DNA of 64,000 bases from Hymenolepis diminuta (taxonomy: Eukaryota; Platyhelminthes; Cestoda; Cyclophyllidea; Hymenolepididae), in the NCBI GenBank assembly GCA_900708905.1, contig CAADRB010000039.1, positions 883,599-947,598 on the forward strand. Reading direction: 5' to 3'. Under the pieces are notes generated by a model. The model was not told the origin of the DNA, searched no databases, and was given only the letters and a program-made list of their open reading frames with translations. Positions 36,455-48,607 of this stretch are shown piece by piece. How positions within the stretch are numbered: position 1 is the first letter of the stretch; each line of letters opens with the position of its first letter. The translations under genes were made by a program, and so were the position numbers.

Positions 36455-39400
36455 GTAAGTATAAATTTTCATATTCATTCCATGCTTAAGAGCGTTTAAC
36501 ATGTGTCAGGTTATTAAAGGCATTATGCTACTATTATTATTGCCCTTGAAAGGGCAATAAGATTTTTTTGGTGTTTTGACCACGGGAAAGCAATCAATTC
36601 CATCAGAACATGAAAAGTGGGAGAGAATCAAGAAGTTGGCCGGGGCATCTATTTTATTGGAATTCTAGAAGCTTTAAGTTATGCGCATTCTCATTAGAAA
36701 TATAATACCGTTATTTTATTCCATTGTTCAAAGGCCATGAGTTGAATCCCGGATTCATGAGTGAGATTACGAGCTTGTAGATCAGTGGATTTAATTCCCT
36801 TGTTGGTTATGTCCCCCCGATTTATTAGTTTCTTACTGCAGCCAAATACGATTTTCTATCAGTGATTCGATGCTCGTCTGAGCACATTCATTTTATAACA
36901 TTATCAAACTCAGTGATTAACTGGTCATGTTAAAGGACGGAAAGAGTAAGAGTTACTCAGTGAAGACTATGATGCTATTCCTCCGCTTGAGATGAGCAAT
37001 GGAAAAAGCTTCCATTTAACATGTTGGGGATATAACTTTTGGTCTTTCCTAATATGAAGTTGACAATACTATTATTCGGGTAGCTCAAACAGCTGATAGC
37101 AGATTACTGGCACTTTTCTTTCGCTATCTCGAATCCCTCGGTAATTGTATCTCTACTTGAATTATTATTCCACGAATCCCACAGACTGCCATAGAAGATA
37201 TTGATGTGCCTGTTCAAAGCGTATAGGAATGAAGAAATATGCTTACGAGATTATTATGGAAATATTATCTGAATTCGTATATATGGTAATAAATTGGAAA
37301 CTCATAGTTTTTCAATTAATTTGACTGAGATGAGTATTGGTTCTGGGCCGTTTAATAGATTCATCGGACCATGGACATAAAATAATTTCAAATGCCCCAT
37401 GTTTAAGTAGAAGACACATCCTTTTATTGTGTTCTGGGTGATTCAACTATCCAGATGACCAGTATGGGCTCTCCAAAAGCGATTCTCAATCATCAACTTC
37501 TGCAAACTACAATTAAAATCAAAACCATGACTGAAATTTTTAAATTCAGGTTAACAACTTCCTAACACCTACAAAAGGAACACTGGAGCAAGGATTCATT
37601 GGTACTCACTCGATGCTAAATCTCATATATTTCGTGATCGTAAATTCCACAGATCAGTTCTATTTTTGATCTGTAGAAAATTCTGCAACCGAAACTGTTC
37701 TGGCTTATTAGATTGGGTGATTGAGTCTCTTTCGTCTTCATTATATTGCCTTCGAGTGTGTATAAGCTAAAACTGTAGTAAATAAAAAATCTCTGTACAC
37801 GATAAGGCACAATAAATAATGTGAAAATGATTTAATTTTTGAAATAATTATAATGTAAAAGTGCTATCAAAAGCAACTTCGGATACGTTAGATGGCTAAA
37901 TACACATTGACATTATTGAACTTTTTGGTAGGAACCAATCGACCTTCACGACAATTGCTTTTTTGTCCCTTTTCGCTCACATCTTGTCAACACCCTCTAC
38001 GCGAACCGAACAAGCCCCCATGTGATAAGTCCCACGCCAAAGATAGGGATGAGCGACCGATATGACATCTGCAAAGTTCACCATTTAAAGCTCGTCTTAA
38101 AACCATCTTTTGCGAATTAATGCATCACTGGAGTTTGAAAAATGAAGGGTTCTGATAGGATACCGTTAGAGTGCTTGAAACTAGAAGGCCTTGGAAACAT
38201 TATTTTAGGGAGAATTTCAAGCAGAATTTGAAGAAAATACGACCATATTCGCAATAGTTCATCAGACAGTCTGTCTAATACGATGATGCTAAGTCGGAAA
38301 ATTTAAGATAACTTGCTTCGTCGTGTAAATAATATTTCATAGAGTTCCTTAACGGTTCCGCCAATGAAATCCAAGGTCATTTTATTCGTACCTCTTTAAG
38401 AAAATTAAGAAAGCAATGGAGCTTTCATTCTAAAGAGACCCTAACCACAACTAGAGCAAAGTGGAAACCTTGACTACTAGACTGAATCTAGCCAATTTGC
38501 TTTTCCCCTTCCTCAGTAAATACTATGTTGAAAGCCGTGTCTGCCTTGTTTCATTTGTATCTTTGATATGATCTTTTGTTCAAACGGGCTAAATATAGAT
38601 CGACTACAAATAATTTAATTAATATTTAATATGCATGATATTATTTAGAATCTTTAATTTATGCATCTGTTTTGATCCAAATGCCAACTTTGGTTCTCAC
38701 CAACCAATAAGGAACGAAAATTACTTAGCCACTTGAAATGATACCGAAATGTTGGAATTTCAGCATTTGTGCAGACGAATTTCCAGATTGTTTTTGTTAA
38801 GTTGAAATTGTTTTTAAAAGACCATAATTGATTAATTTTAAAAAATCAGTAGATTTCTAAAACTTAAGTCACACTTTTCAAAATTTCATCCTCATTTTAA
38901 TCACTTCACCAGAAATGATACGCAAAACATGTTGCAGTAGCACTTTATTTATTGATGAATATTTTATAGTTTTCATCTACCCCCTACCCTGACTTGACTA
39001 CGCGTCGTCCTTACACATGTTGTCATAGTTGCACGACCTTCCTCTTCGTCATATAATAGTTTCTTGACAAGCGCAGAAGTAATCACCCTCAGGCATTCAT
39101 TTGCAGTAGATATGCTCTAGTTTAGAAGGTACAAATGTGGAGCAGAGGGAACTATCTAAATTAATGGTCTTTCCAATACCTCGAATTCAGCTACTACAAG
39201 ACACGAAAGAAATGGAGTCGACGGCAGGATAATTGTACCAGGAAAGAAAGAAGGCAGACAGCATTCTTCAAACTGATAAGTTGCAAAATTAGATTCTCTG
39301 TGGGAGTTAAGCGAGTACTAGATAACGATGGAGGTCATAACACTATCCAAAAATACCTTGAGGACTAAAAGACACTAGTCAAAACTGGAGTTTTTGAAGA

Positions 39401-40150
39401 TCCCTTCTTTTTAGAGCCAAAATCCCCTTATTTTCCACTCCCCTTCTTCAGGTTAAAGTGATTCTGAAGTTTCAATTTCTGTTGTCAACTGGCATATTCG
39501 ATGCAAATATGAACCGATTATCTTTAGATCGATTTAATTGTATTACTATTGATTTACCTTTTAGGGAGAAAGAACTAGACTTTCATGGTAAAAATTACGT
39601 TAATTGAATGTCTGAACCTTAATTAGCCGGTAACTTTCATCCACCTTCCAGGTAAAGCAAACTGTCATTTTTTAAAGCAAAGTAAACAGAAAATTTCGAA
39701 ACTTATACAGTATCAGTGTCCGGCTTTTTATCTGATTTCAGTCCATTACAACTTATGCAAGATTGCATACACGGTGTTCAAAAGATGCAAAAAGAGAGGA
39801 ACACGGGAAAATTTCATGAGAATAAAAATTACAAGAGATTTAAAATATAAGGACGACATGGAAGAGACTGGTAGAAAGACCATATCCCCTTGCTAGATTT
39901 ATTCTGTTACCTGGACGTAAAGGTCAAGGCTAGGGGGGACGTGATATATCATGATTTGGATAGGAGGAGGGGGTCAAGAATTGGATTAAATCGCATATTA
40001 TTGTTTGACCATTTTTCAAGTTCAGTTCAAGTTAAGTTACAAGGCTGACAATAAAACAGAATCTGGAGTTTGAAGAATAAGGACCCTGAGATTAGGGAAC
40101 TACTTTCTTGATGAACTTTCCTTATTCTGATAAATATTACTTCACACTAG
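36455..40150 (+). other. 3.7-kb intron of the TMEM132-like gene
   Basis: Bounded by gtaagt and ttcacactag. It contains an R1b repeat at about 36605-36830 and otherwise AT-rich sequence. No further exon is needed to keep phase. Confidence 0.65.
36605..36830 (+). repeat. Dispersed repeat R1 (variant b)
   Basis: TGAAAAGTGGGAGAGAATC, AAGAAGTTGG, ATGAGTGAGATTACGAGC, a following GATCAGTGG and TTGTTGGTTATG match the copy at 6700-6860 in order. Confidence 0.4.
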
Positions 40151-40910
40151 AATCTTTACGACTCTTCCGGATACTGGAGAACGGATGTATCTCTCCGATA
40201 TACTACCTGGAGGCGTAAACTTGGATGATATAAGTAGTCGGGAATATAGTCACCTTTCCCATCGTCCTGCTGAACTCGATGTCACTCACCTACTTCCATC
40301 TTGGAGCCTCCGTCTTCGACCTTTCCCTTCTACATCCGATTTTAGCGCCTCTCCGCCCCGCCAACCTGCTGTCATCTTCCGGAATAAGCGTTCGGCCTAT
40401 CCAATTCTCATAGGTCGAAGCGAAGGTCATGTTCGTATTGAGTTGATCGCTGCGCCTAAAGATTCCCAACCGTTGGCTTTCAAAGACGTCTCAATTGTGT
40501 CTACTGAAAAGAACGACTTTGTGAGGCTGAAGGTTGAGTGCATCAGCTGGCTTATTACTCTCTCTGGACATTTAGACCCGCACCCATCTGCTGAAACTCT
40601 GCTCCGTTCTACAACCGATTCCTACGGAGTAGCAATAGTGAATGAGGAAACATCCCAAGCTCTACTTCCAAATGAGAAAGAGATGATAGCCGACTTCGCT
40701 AGTCATCCCCACCCTAGAGTCCTTAACCTTATCGTACGAGGTCAAGATCCAACTGACCTTAATGTTGTCACTGCCCAGCTGAATTCAGGTTCTCTTCAAA
40801 ATGCCTCATCTTCCAATCAGAATGTATTCTGTCCCCTTGGAAAGATAGCTCTTTCTTTAGTTCTGGAAGATGGATCAGAAATGGGACTTTATTTGCTACC
40901 TGAAGGACAG
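40151..40910 (+). CDS. TMEM132: TMEM132-family protein, main conserved ectodomain exon 7
   Basis: The acceptor is ttcacactag and the donor gtagaa at 40911. It enters needing one base and ends in phase 0. It encodes residues 636-889 and carries the strongest family matches. LDVTHLL (about 678-684) fits the type VDITELI. ILIGRSEGHVRIELIAAPKD (about 725-744) fits [36 protein letters not shown] fits LAEKTITVLDEKVTI, and LKVECISWLITL (about 762-773) fits LGVQLVTGLSLSL. These form the Ig-like, all-beta membrane-proximal half of the ectodomain. The exon closes with LEDGSEMGLYLLPEGQ, matching FSDGSVTPLDIYD. The segment between (about 775-870) is longer and more polar than I expect. Confidence 0.92.
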
Positions 40911-40980
40911 GTAGAAAGTTACGATTAAAATAAATCAATGCCCTCAAAAAGTTAATAACGCATTGTATAATTCTCACTAG

Positions 40981-41293
40981 GTTCGAGTAAGTGCGCAACT
41001 GCAAACAACAAGGAAACTCATTGTCTGGGACCCCTCCAAGCCCCTTAGAATCACACCGGTCACCGAAGAAGGGAAAGCTCTTGTGGCAGCCGGTAAAATT
41101 GGACTTGGACCAATGGTTGATGCCAAAAGCATAGCTCTCTGGGCTGGGCAGCCTGTTTGTTCCCCTAGACCTTCAATGTTTCTTCCAGACACACGTCCTC
41201 TCGTGTCGATCTCTACTGGATCTCAAGAAGATCCTGGTTCACCGGTGGATGGCTTCGACTGGGAACAAGACGCCATCGAAAAATTCCGAAGAA
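40981..41293 (+). CDS. TMEM132: TMEM132-family protein, juxtamembrane ectodomain exon 8
   Basis: Preceded by a 70-bp intron (40911-40980, ending ttctcactag). It encodes residues 890-993. KLIVWDPSKPLRITPVTEEG (Trp at about 905) matches the family pattern of the type [21 protein letters not shown], and GKIGLGP matches GQGPLIRV. A Pro/Ser-rich stretch with two Cys then leads to an acidic segment (DGFDWEQD) and KFRR just before the membrane. The 3' end is the least certain splice in the gene. The donor gtgtac after 41293 is weak, but it gives the single leftover base the next exon needs. The stronger-looking gtacgt two bases later would break the frame. Confidence 0.82.
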
Positions 41294-42090
41294 GTGTACG
41301 TTCTATTTTTCTAGTTTCGCCAGCTTCCTCTGGTGGAAAATTTCTCTCCATATGATGAATCAACAGTTTTGTGAGGGGACAGTCCAGTCAGATGGGATAT
41401 AAATCAAATGGGACCATAGACAAATCTTTCCAATAGACAATTTGTAAACTTTTCGATCAGCAAAACTGTGTATTTTGATAGGGAGAAAATGTATTTGATA
41501 AATATGCTAGAAATGTATTAATAAAATGTAATCCAAATTCTGTCAAACGTAGACGTTTATTCTATTGAAAAAGTGAGGAAAGGACCGATTTTTTATTGCC
41601 ATTCAAAAATATTCGTAAAGCCAACATCATGCAAAATACCTCAACTAAGATATCGTGTGCGTTGAAATGGTATTTAGAATGCAGTACACAATTATCATTC
41701 ACAGATTTTGAAGTAAATTAATATTGAGGATGTCATCAAGACTGTGAACGACTAAGGGCTGAATTTAAAGAATTTGTCAGTGTCAAGAGGCTTTATAATA
41801 GTAGGACCCAAATACGGTCTAAATATGTGACAAACGGCCTTAGAGACAGTGTCAAGTGCATCTGGTTGTCTATCTAATCAGTTGTATTGGACACAATATG
41901 ACTTAAATAAGACATGCACTCCATGGGGTCTTTTGTACATAGTTCCATTAATAGTTTCTCGCCTTTTAGACGGGACCCATTCCGGTTAGAGCATTTGACT
42001 ACTCTCGAAGTCATTTTCTGGTTCCTCGGGACTCCCAGAACCCCGATAATCACAACCTCACTGATGCACAAGCCGAATCCTTCTTTTCAG
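41294..42090 (+). other. 797-bp intron of the TMEM132-like gene, carrying repeat R2
   Basis: It ends with a good acceptor (ccttcttttcag). The segment 41745-41945 is a copy of R2. No exon-like piece inside would restore a different phase convincingly. Confidence 0.6.
41745..41945 (+). repeat. Dispersed repeat R2, copy 2
   Basis: GGTTGTCTATCTAATCAGTTG, then TTGGACA, CATGCACTCC and GGGGTCTTTTGTAC match 13855-14040 in order. It lies within an intron. Confidence 0.55.
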
Positions 42091-42548
42091 CGCCAATGAA
42101 GTACGCGCTTTTCAGTATCATTATCTTCAGTGCCATATTCTTCTCGGTGGGATGTCTCGCTCTCATTATTGCTCGTCACCGAAGGATTGTGAGGCGGAGA
42201 AAGGCCCGAATTGAAGACGATCCTAATAATTCAGTCAGTGGGGGAAAGCTACCTGAAGGAATCTTCCCTGTATCACCGCATATGTCAACTACAACGGCCG
42301 CCACGGCTACAACAATGAATCCTGGATTGAGTTGTAGTAGTGTGTTTTCTGGAAATAGTGGAGGAGCTCATACACCAGCTCAAACGGCGGAGCTGATCAA
42401 CCAGTGGACCGGAAGACAATCTCATCAAATCCTCCCTCCGCCTCAATGCAGCTCCTGCAGCAATTCCGTTGGCACCAGAAGTCCAGAGTCGGATGCCGTG
42501 CGGAATGATTTGAGAGCTAGTGCCATGGTTGATATGCGATTCAGTCAG
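42091..42548 (+). CDS. TMEM132: TMEM132-family protein, transmembrane exon 9
   Basis: The acceptor is ccttcttttcag and the donor gttagt at 42549. It enters needing two bases and ends in phase 0. The exon opens with Thr-Pro-Met and a single transmembrane helix (about residues 998-1021, YALFSIIIFSAIFFSVGCLA), then a strongly basic stop-transfer stretch (RHRRIVRRRKAR). The helix aligns with the TMEM132 helix of the type [20 protein letters not shown], including the YAL, AI.F and Cys positions. Orientation should be type I, with this basic stretch cytoplasmic. The rest is a Thr/Ser/Gly/Pro-rich tail with a Thr-Ala run and a Cys-Ser-Ser-Cys. Confidence 0.9.
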
Positions 42549-43146
42549 GTTAGTCTTTTCTTAAACTTTATTTCCGAGAACATGCTAAGCAGGTCTACAG
42601 AACTTAATTAGAAGTGTTAAGTCAAGTTGCATATTCAATTTCGAACGATCTTCACTAGACTGTCGTCAGAGTAAAACCAAGTTGAATTATATTTGCTTCA
42701 GATCAAGCTTGTTAATTCTGTCTTGTAGGAAACCTTAATATAAAAAAATTAGTCCACGGAAAGACTTATATAGAGTAAACACTAATCATAAACAAATATG
42801 AATCATTAAGTCTGATATGAATTTATAGCTTTTTTTACCTATTTACTTCCCGTGTCTGGAGCTAAATAAACGAGGTTTCTCACTCTTGGATGAGCAGTTA
42901 GGAAAGTGTATAATAATTATTAATAGATTCATATTCCCAGTATGTTCAGTATTAGGCATTTGGAGGCTCTTGGAAACCTGAAAGACAGACTCCGAAGCTT
43001 AAAAATTAGTCTAAAACACAACGTACTATATATATTTCAAGAATAATCCATACAGTATCACTAGAAACCTATAACTGGACTTATTTGTTATGTTATAAAT
43101 GTTCATATTCTGCGCTCTTGAATTTATTTGGAATGTTTGTTTTCAG
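42549..43146 (+). other. 598-bp intron of the TMEM132-like gene
   Basis: From gttagt to tgttttcag. AT-rich; nothing else recognised. Confidence 0.75.
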
Positions 43147-43845
43147 GTTAATGTACCATCCATGAAGCTGAATGCCTCTCAAGCCGGAATGATGTCTCCA
43201 GCCAGTCCCAACTTTTCAAGCAAATGGCGAGCACCGGAGAGTCTAGGCAGTGCTCCCAGTAGTCGAAACACAGGCTCTCCAAGCACCAATGACGAAGGAT
43301 TCGCGTCAGGACCTCTCGATTTACAAGTAAAGCGCCAGATATATTCAAGGGGTGACAGTGGGGGATGGGGTCTTGGAGTTAGTCAAACAGTACAATCCCC
43401 TTGCCCTTGTCAAGCTAGTTCGCCTCACACTAGTCACCATTCCTCTGATATTATTAGAGGAAGCGCCTGTGGATATATCCAAGGGGGATACATGGGAACC
43501 AGTATGGCAGGCCTAGACAGCAGCCGCTTTTATGGAGGTCCGTCAGGAGATTCCATACCTCCTAGACTTACACTTGCGCATGATCCTGAGAGTATTGGAA
43601 CTTCAAAATATCTCTCCAAGTTGAATCAACTTCCTCCTTCTCTTCTCCTTCCCTCTGAAATGATGAAAATGGAGACATCTCATACCGCAGGAGCGGGATT
43701 CATCGGTGATACCACAGAAGACAAGATGTTGATGGATTCGGGACGAGAGTCGCAGGATAAGACAAGTTCAAGTGGCACCAGTTCTGGCATGAATAAAGAC
43801 TTTTCTTCTATGTCGGGGATTGAAATGACCCAAGTTGATGTATGA
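43147..43845 (+). CDS. TMEM132: TMEM132-family protein, terminal cytoplasmic-tail exon 10
   Basis: It enters in phase 0 and ends with TGA at 43843-43845, giving 232 residues (1147-1378). The sequence is low in hydrophobic content and rich in Ser, Gly, Pro and Met, with likely phosphorylation segments (SPASPNFSS, SSSGTSSGMN). With exon 9, the cytoplasmic tail is about 357 residues, longer than I recall for vertebrate members. No Phi-x-Ser/Thr-Phe WAVE-binding (WIRS) motif is present, since no Ser-Phe or Thr-Phe pair occurs in the tail. The last residues, TQVDV, end in Val-x-Val and could be a class II PDZ ligand. Confidence 0.85.
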   Translation, partial: VNVPSMKLNASQAGMMSPASPNFSSKWRAPESLGSAPSSRNTGSPSTNDEGFASGPLDLQVKRQIYSRGDSGGWGLGVSQTVQSPCPCQASSPHTSHHSSDIIRGSACGYIQGGYMGTSMAGLDSSRFYGGPSGDSIPPRLTLAHDPESIGTSKYLSKLNQLPPSLLLPSEMMKMETSHTAGAGFIGDTTEDKMLMDSGRESQDKTSSSGTSSGMNKDFSSMSGIEMTQVDV

Positions 43846-44247
43846 GTACTCTAGGTGAAGCATTTATTAAACTGCGTACGCTTATATAGTATATTATGCA
43901 ACTTATAAAAAACTACCGCGGTGTTTATTGATCTATGCATATATTTGATTATTCTGTGTACATATGAAAAATTCTTCCGTCCCACTAAGTATCTTCTATT
44001 TGAAGTTTTTCAAAGATCTTAGATATCTGACTTGCGTAAAGTTTGCTTTCTAGTAAATTCGGAAGTAGCTAAAAGAAGCTCAGTTGTTTCTCACATACGA
44101 TCATAAAATTTCTAATTTGTGATTCATCACTTTGAAATAGTATTGTCTTGGATTTGGTATTTATATGAATGAAAACATAGTTCTAGATATCAGAGAGTCA
44201 AAAAATAGTTTTCTTAATCGGCATTTCAAAGGGATGCCATTCTACCA

Positions 44248-44253
44248 AATAAA
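44248..44253 (+). terminator. Candidate polyadenylation signal AATAAA
   Basis: A canonical AATAAA about 400 bp after the TMEM132-like stop codon. It is the best candidate seen in the expected 3' UTR; AT-rich context makes chance hits common. Confidence 0.4.
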
Positions 44254-47200
44254 TGAAATAAGGGTTTTTGTACTTAAAAGCAGTACCTTAAATTAATCGG
44301 ATTAGGAATGATTATATTTGGCCACTTGACATATATTAATGAATAGAATCAATACGGTACAGGTGAATATTCCAGATGGATTCAACTAATGTCAGATAAT
44401 TTATCGACCATTTCCATTACAACATACGATTTTCGCTTTCTGGTACTAACTGGAAAATCCCGTCTAACTACCAGCTCCAGTGCATTCAAAGTTAGAAATT
44501 GAGAGTGACTGAATACGCACACCATAGATACAAGTGTGGAATAGTAGTTTGGGAGAATGCTTATTGCAGAATATTGACAGATTGAAGTCGGCCCATGTGT
44601 CAGCTATGAAGAAAGATTGACACAAAGATGGTGAGAGATTAGCTGCAGATAAGAGTGGGATGAGCAATAGCGTCAAACTTCCGCAAAACGGTTCTTAGTA
44701 GCTTGTACAAAGGAAGAGGTTTTGCAGTTCAAACGACAGTTTTATTCTATTTAGTCAATAAGTTCACTTTGATAGGATTGAATTCGTGATAAATGACTGA
44801 ACGACTTGCTAGCCAGTAATTGCAGTGATAGGTTATTCGTTGGTGTGACTTAGAAATCCTGTGGTTGACAATCCAGTGCACGAGAAATGAAGCTTGTGGA
44901 TTCCTTTTGAGCAAATCAAAAATGTTCGATTCGATTTCCTAATGCTTAGGGAAAAATTTTTTGGAGTATGGAAATCGGAATATTCACAGTATTAAGCTGC
45001 CAACCGAAAGTCTACCCATGAGCTTCTTAACTACTTCCAAAGTTTAGATATCGGCAGAGAGATCGATTACGTTTGATCTAGAGTTGCAAGTGTGCGGCTG
45101 TAGTTCGTTTGCAGCGGAATATTAAACGATATCTAATTTACGCTGGGGTCGATCAATGGACTCAACATAAAGGATAGAATGATATGCAGTGATCGAGGAA
45201 TGATTGTCGATAGATAAGCGGGATCACAAATGGATCTAAGCTGTTCCAAAATAGGTCTTAGTACCTGAGAGTAAAAATCCTGAGAGATGAGTCAGCGTTA
45301 AAGAGACACCACCTGACAGGCCTCAACTTCATTAGCTGATGTTTTGGGGACATCTAGAAAAATGATTTATTTGCAGTGCAGGTCAATTTCGATCAGATCG
45401 AAAGTCTAAAATATGAGACAATATGTATGTAGAACAAACGTAAAAATGAGGGAAGAAATTATTTCATTCTTAACAGGAGTTTTAAAGTTAGAGCTTTACT
45501 TTTGTAACTTAAACACCAGTTGTCTTGGCAATTAAAGATCTCGGGAAAGTCCACTTCCCTAATCGGTTTTCGTAAGCTGACCGAAAAATTGGACTTTAAA
45601 CATGGGCACCAGATCTATATAAACAGATGCTTCGCCCAATAGTAAATGGTTTTATTTTTAGAATAAATGAATAAAGGCGGATAATGTCTTTAACACCGTA
45701 CTGTTTCCACAAAGATAAATACGAAAAAAGCAAAGCGGGTTCTCCGAAGAAGGAGAAAAGAATGTATGCGCTTAAGATCAACAGAGAATCACGATAAAAG
45801 GTATTAACATAACTCTATGTTAAACTGAGTGAAGACTTTGAGATATCTTCTTCAAATCTGTTGATCATAGGGACTAATAGAATACCACAATCATTTGAAA
45901 ATCAGCAGTGTATTGGATGTTCACAGATGAAGGGGAGAGGAGCAGGAAGAAAACTGATAAATGGACGTGCGGAACTGGACTACACGTCACGACAGTATGT
46001 AGGAGAGAGAAATTGTGAAAGAGTGCGAAATAGAAATTTAATTGCAAGACTCGGTTTCAGTGTCACTCAGTCGTCTATTGATCAGTCATACACCAACGTC
46101 ATGTTGATGTGACCCGATGTGACAATTAGGTCAAGCGAGGCTGAAGGTCACCAACCTGTGTGCACTACAATATTTACCACGAAAACCGTTTGTTTATGCA
46201 TAACATAGGTCAATTTAGGGATGATCGATTAATCGATGCTGAGATACGTTGCCAGGCGACTGCGGTGGGTAAATTATCGATCGTTCGTGGCCTTCAAAAT
46301 TTCATAATGAACAAAATCCTCAGGGGAAAGTTAGGAATTTGATAAAACACGTCATGAATCTGACAATGAAATCATTTTTGAATAAAATGAAATTTGTGTC
46401 AAGCAAGGCCGAGTAAAAATACAAGATTGTAAACAACTTCAACCATTTATCTACAAAACAACTCTCTTAAAAAAGCCGCGTTGTAATAAACTTAGTTACG
46501 CCTAATCGCAATAATCCCTTTATAAAATTTTAAAAAAACTGAATACAGGATTTCCTGAACAAAATTTTGCCATTATTTAAGCCTGTTGCACATATTAAAC
46601 GGGAATTCATTTTATGGCAGAAAAAATCAGCCGTAAATTAAGCGTCTGGAATAGAGCCATTAGGCGAACAAATGAACGTACCTAATTGATCCCAAATGAA
46701 AACGTTTTTTATCATGACCAGATGAGAACACTTGCATAAGAGACTGATTCGACGAAAACTACAAGATCCCCTCTTCTGATAGGCGAAACACGAAAGGAAG
46801 ATAATTATACGCGTTTTGGAAGCACTTAAAACACATTACATATATTTTCCCAGAATGAATACTCTTTCAACCCGACTGAGTTAAAAGCATCTTCCAGGAT
46901 TTGAAAAATAACCCTCTTTCAAATATATTAAATCTTCATGGACAATCATTTGCTTTATTACTCACAACAAGGCAAAAAAACCATTTTTAACTTAGAAAAG
47001 CATTTAAACACAGGCAACGGTAAACCTACTCAGTGCGATGATCGGACTTGAAGGTGAACTCAAAGTCAAATCATCAAAAAATTTGAAGCCTGGCAGAAGA
47101 ATTAGCCCTTCACATGTCACAGCCCTGCGGTCAGCTATCCTGCAGTATTATGGAGAGCCTTAAATCTGTCGTTTTCAGATGATCCTAGTAAAATAGTGGA

Positions 47201-47799
47201 AAAGCCGTAATTGAGCATTGGATCGACGAAGATCCCGATAAATCTTGCTTTTACTTTGAGTAATATGTGATCATTTTAAAATGGATCGCAACATTACGTG
47301 TTTGACTCTAGAGATATTGCAGTTTATACCAATGTCCATATGAATAAATATGTGGAGGTAATTTTTGAATTTTGCCGTTTCCAACATGTAGCCACTTTAT
47401 ATTTGTATCCCATCCACCACATATCTACACAGTTTTTTCAATAGTCATCTGCTTAACGTACTCAGCTGGAACTGGCATGAATTCATCTAACAACGCTTTT
47501 GCAGCACTAAAATTACTAGCCATCGACGTACTAAGTAGGGTTCAAAAGTCTTGCATGTTCGACTCTTTCAGCTTCCGTTTGAGGTGGTATAAGCCAGAAC
47601 AGAAAAGTTTTTCCGATTATCTTACCCTAAAGCTTCTTTTGAGCCATCTGATTCCATGAAGAACCTTAAAGAAAGCTTAAACAGTGCGAAAAAATCAAGA
47701 TGCTTAAAAGTATTTGATTTGACCATACTGTCCATGGCTAAAACAGCCAGTGACGTCAATACCCGTCTCTAAAAGCGAAAATCCTCACCTCAAGTGAAT

Positions 47800-48130
47800 T
47801 CAAGCAGAGACGGTGAAGTGCAAAGCTGTCAACTCTATGCTTATGTTGGCAGAAAAGAAGGCAACGCTCTTGCACTGCCAACAGAATCACTGTTTCTCTG
47901 TCTCAATTATTAACGAAGACTTCCCGTATCCCATTTTTGCCTGTTGGCTGGGACGACACATCACAGAATATCGTCCTTTGTGGTTAGTTATTTCAAATCC
48001 CAAATTACCTTTCCCTTTCTCCAAAACTATTTCCTTTCTGCTGTACCCATGAGTCCACTTGTTAAATAAGTACATTGTATACTAACCTTATCAGCAGCGA
48101 AGTTAAATTTTGGGAGAATTGTTTATCGGC
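47800..48130 (+). repeat. Dispersed repeat R3, copy 2
   Basis: AAGCAGAGACGGTGAAGTGC, GTTGGCAGAAAAGAAGGC, CCCTTTCTCCAAAACTATTTC, CTGCTGTACCCATGAG and TTTTGGGAGAATTG match 25380-25800 in order. It explains the 79-codon open frame at 47813-48052. Confidence 0.5.
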
Positions 48131-48607
48131 AATTCATCACGCTATATTTAGAATTTCCATCCCCACTGAATCTCCAACTAATTCAGAAAACTTCCTCCAA
48201 CATTTTCATTCCGAGATTAAGAAAAAGTTGCAATTTCTCAAACTGATTTCACTTTATTATGAATGACAGTCAGTAACCGCTTGTTTACAAGTAAGAAACA
48301 GTTGGGCAGGTATGTATTTATAAAGTGAATTTATTTATTGTCCACGGAAACGCACCTAGAAGCAACATAAAACAAAACTACTCAATGTAGGTTAATGGGA
48401 GGGGGAGGGAAGGGATTGAGTAGAATATAAATCAAAGTCAAGTCATCAAAAGAACGCTACAAAGTTCTGTCATGAGCATCAGTTAACTCATTATTTTTAT
48501 GCCAAATTGAGAATTTAACCGCTGTTGCCTGAATGTGGAGTTCATTGCTCCTTTAAGGCTGCCCAATAGCCCCTCATCACGCTGGCTAGAAGTTGCTAGA
48601 GTGGCCA

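Noticed and set aside
47813..48052. 79-codon open frame
   Set aside because: It falls within repeat R3, whose other copy is not open.
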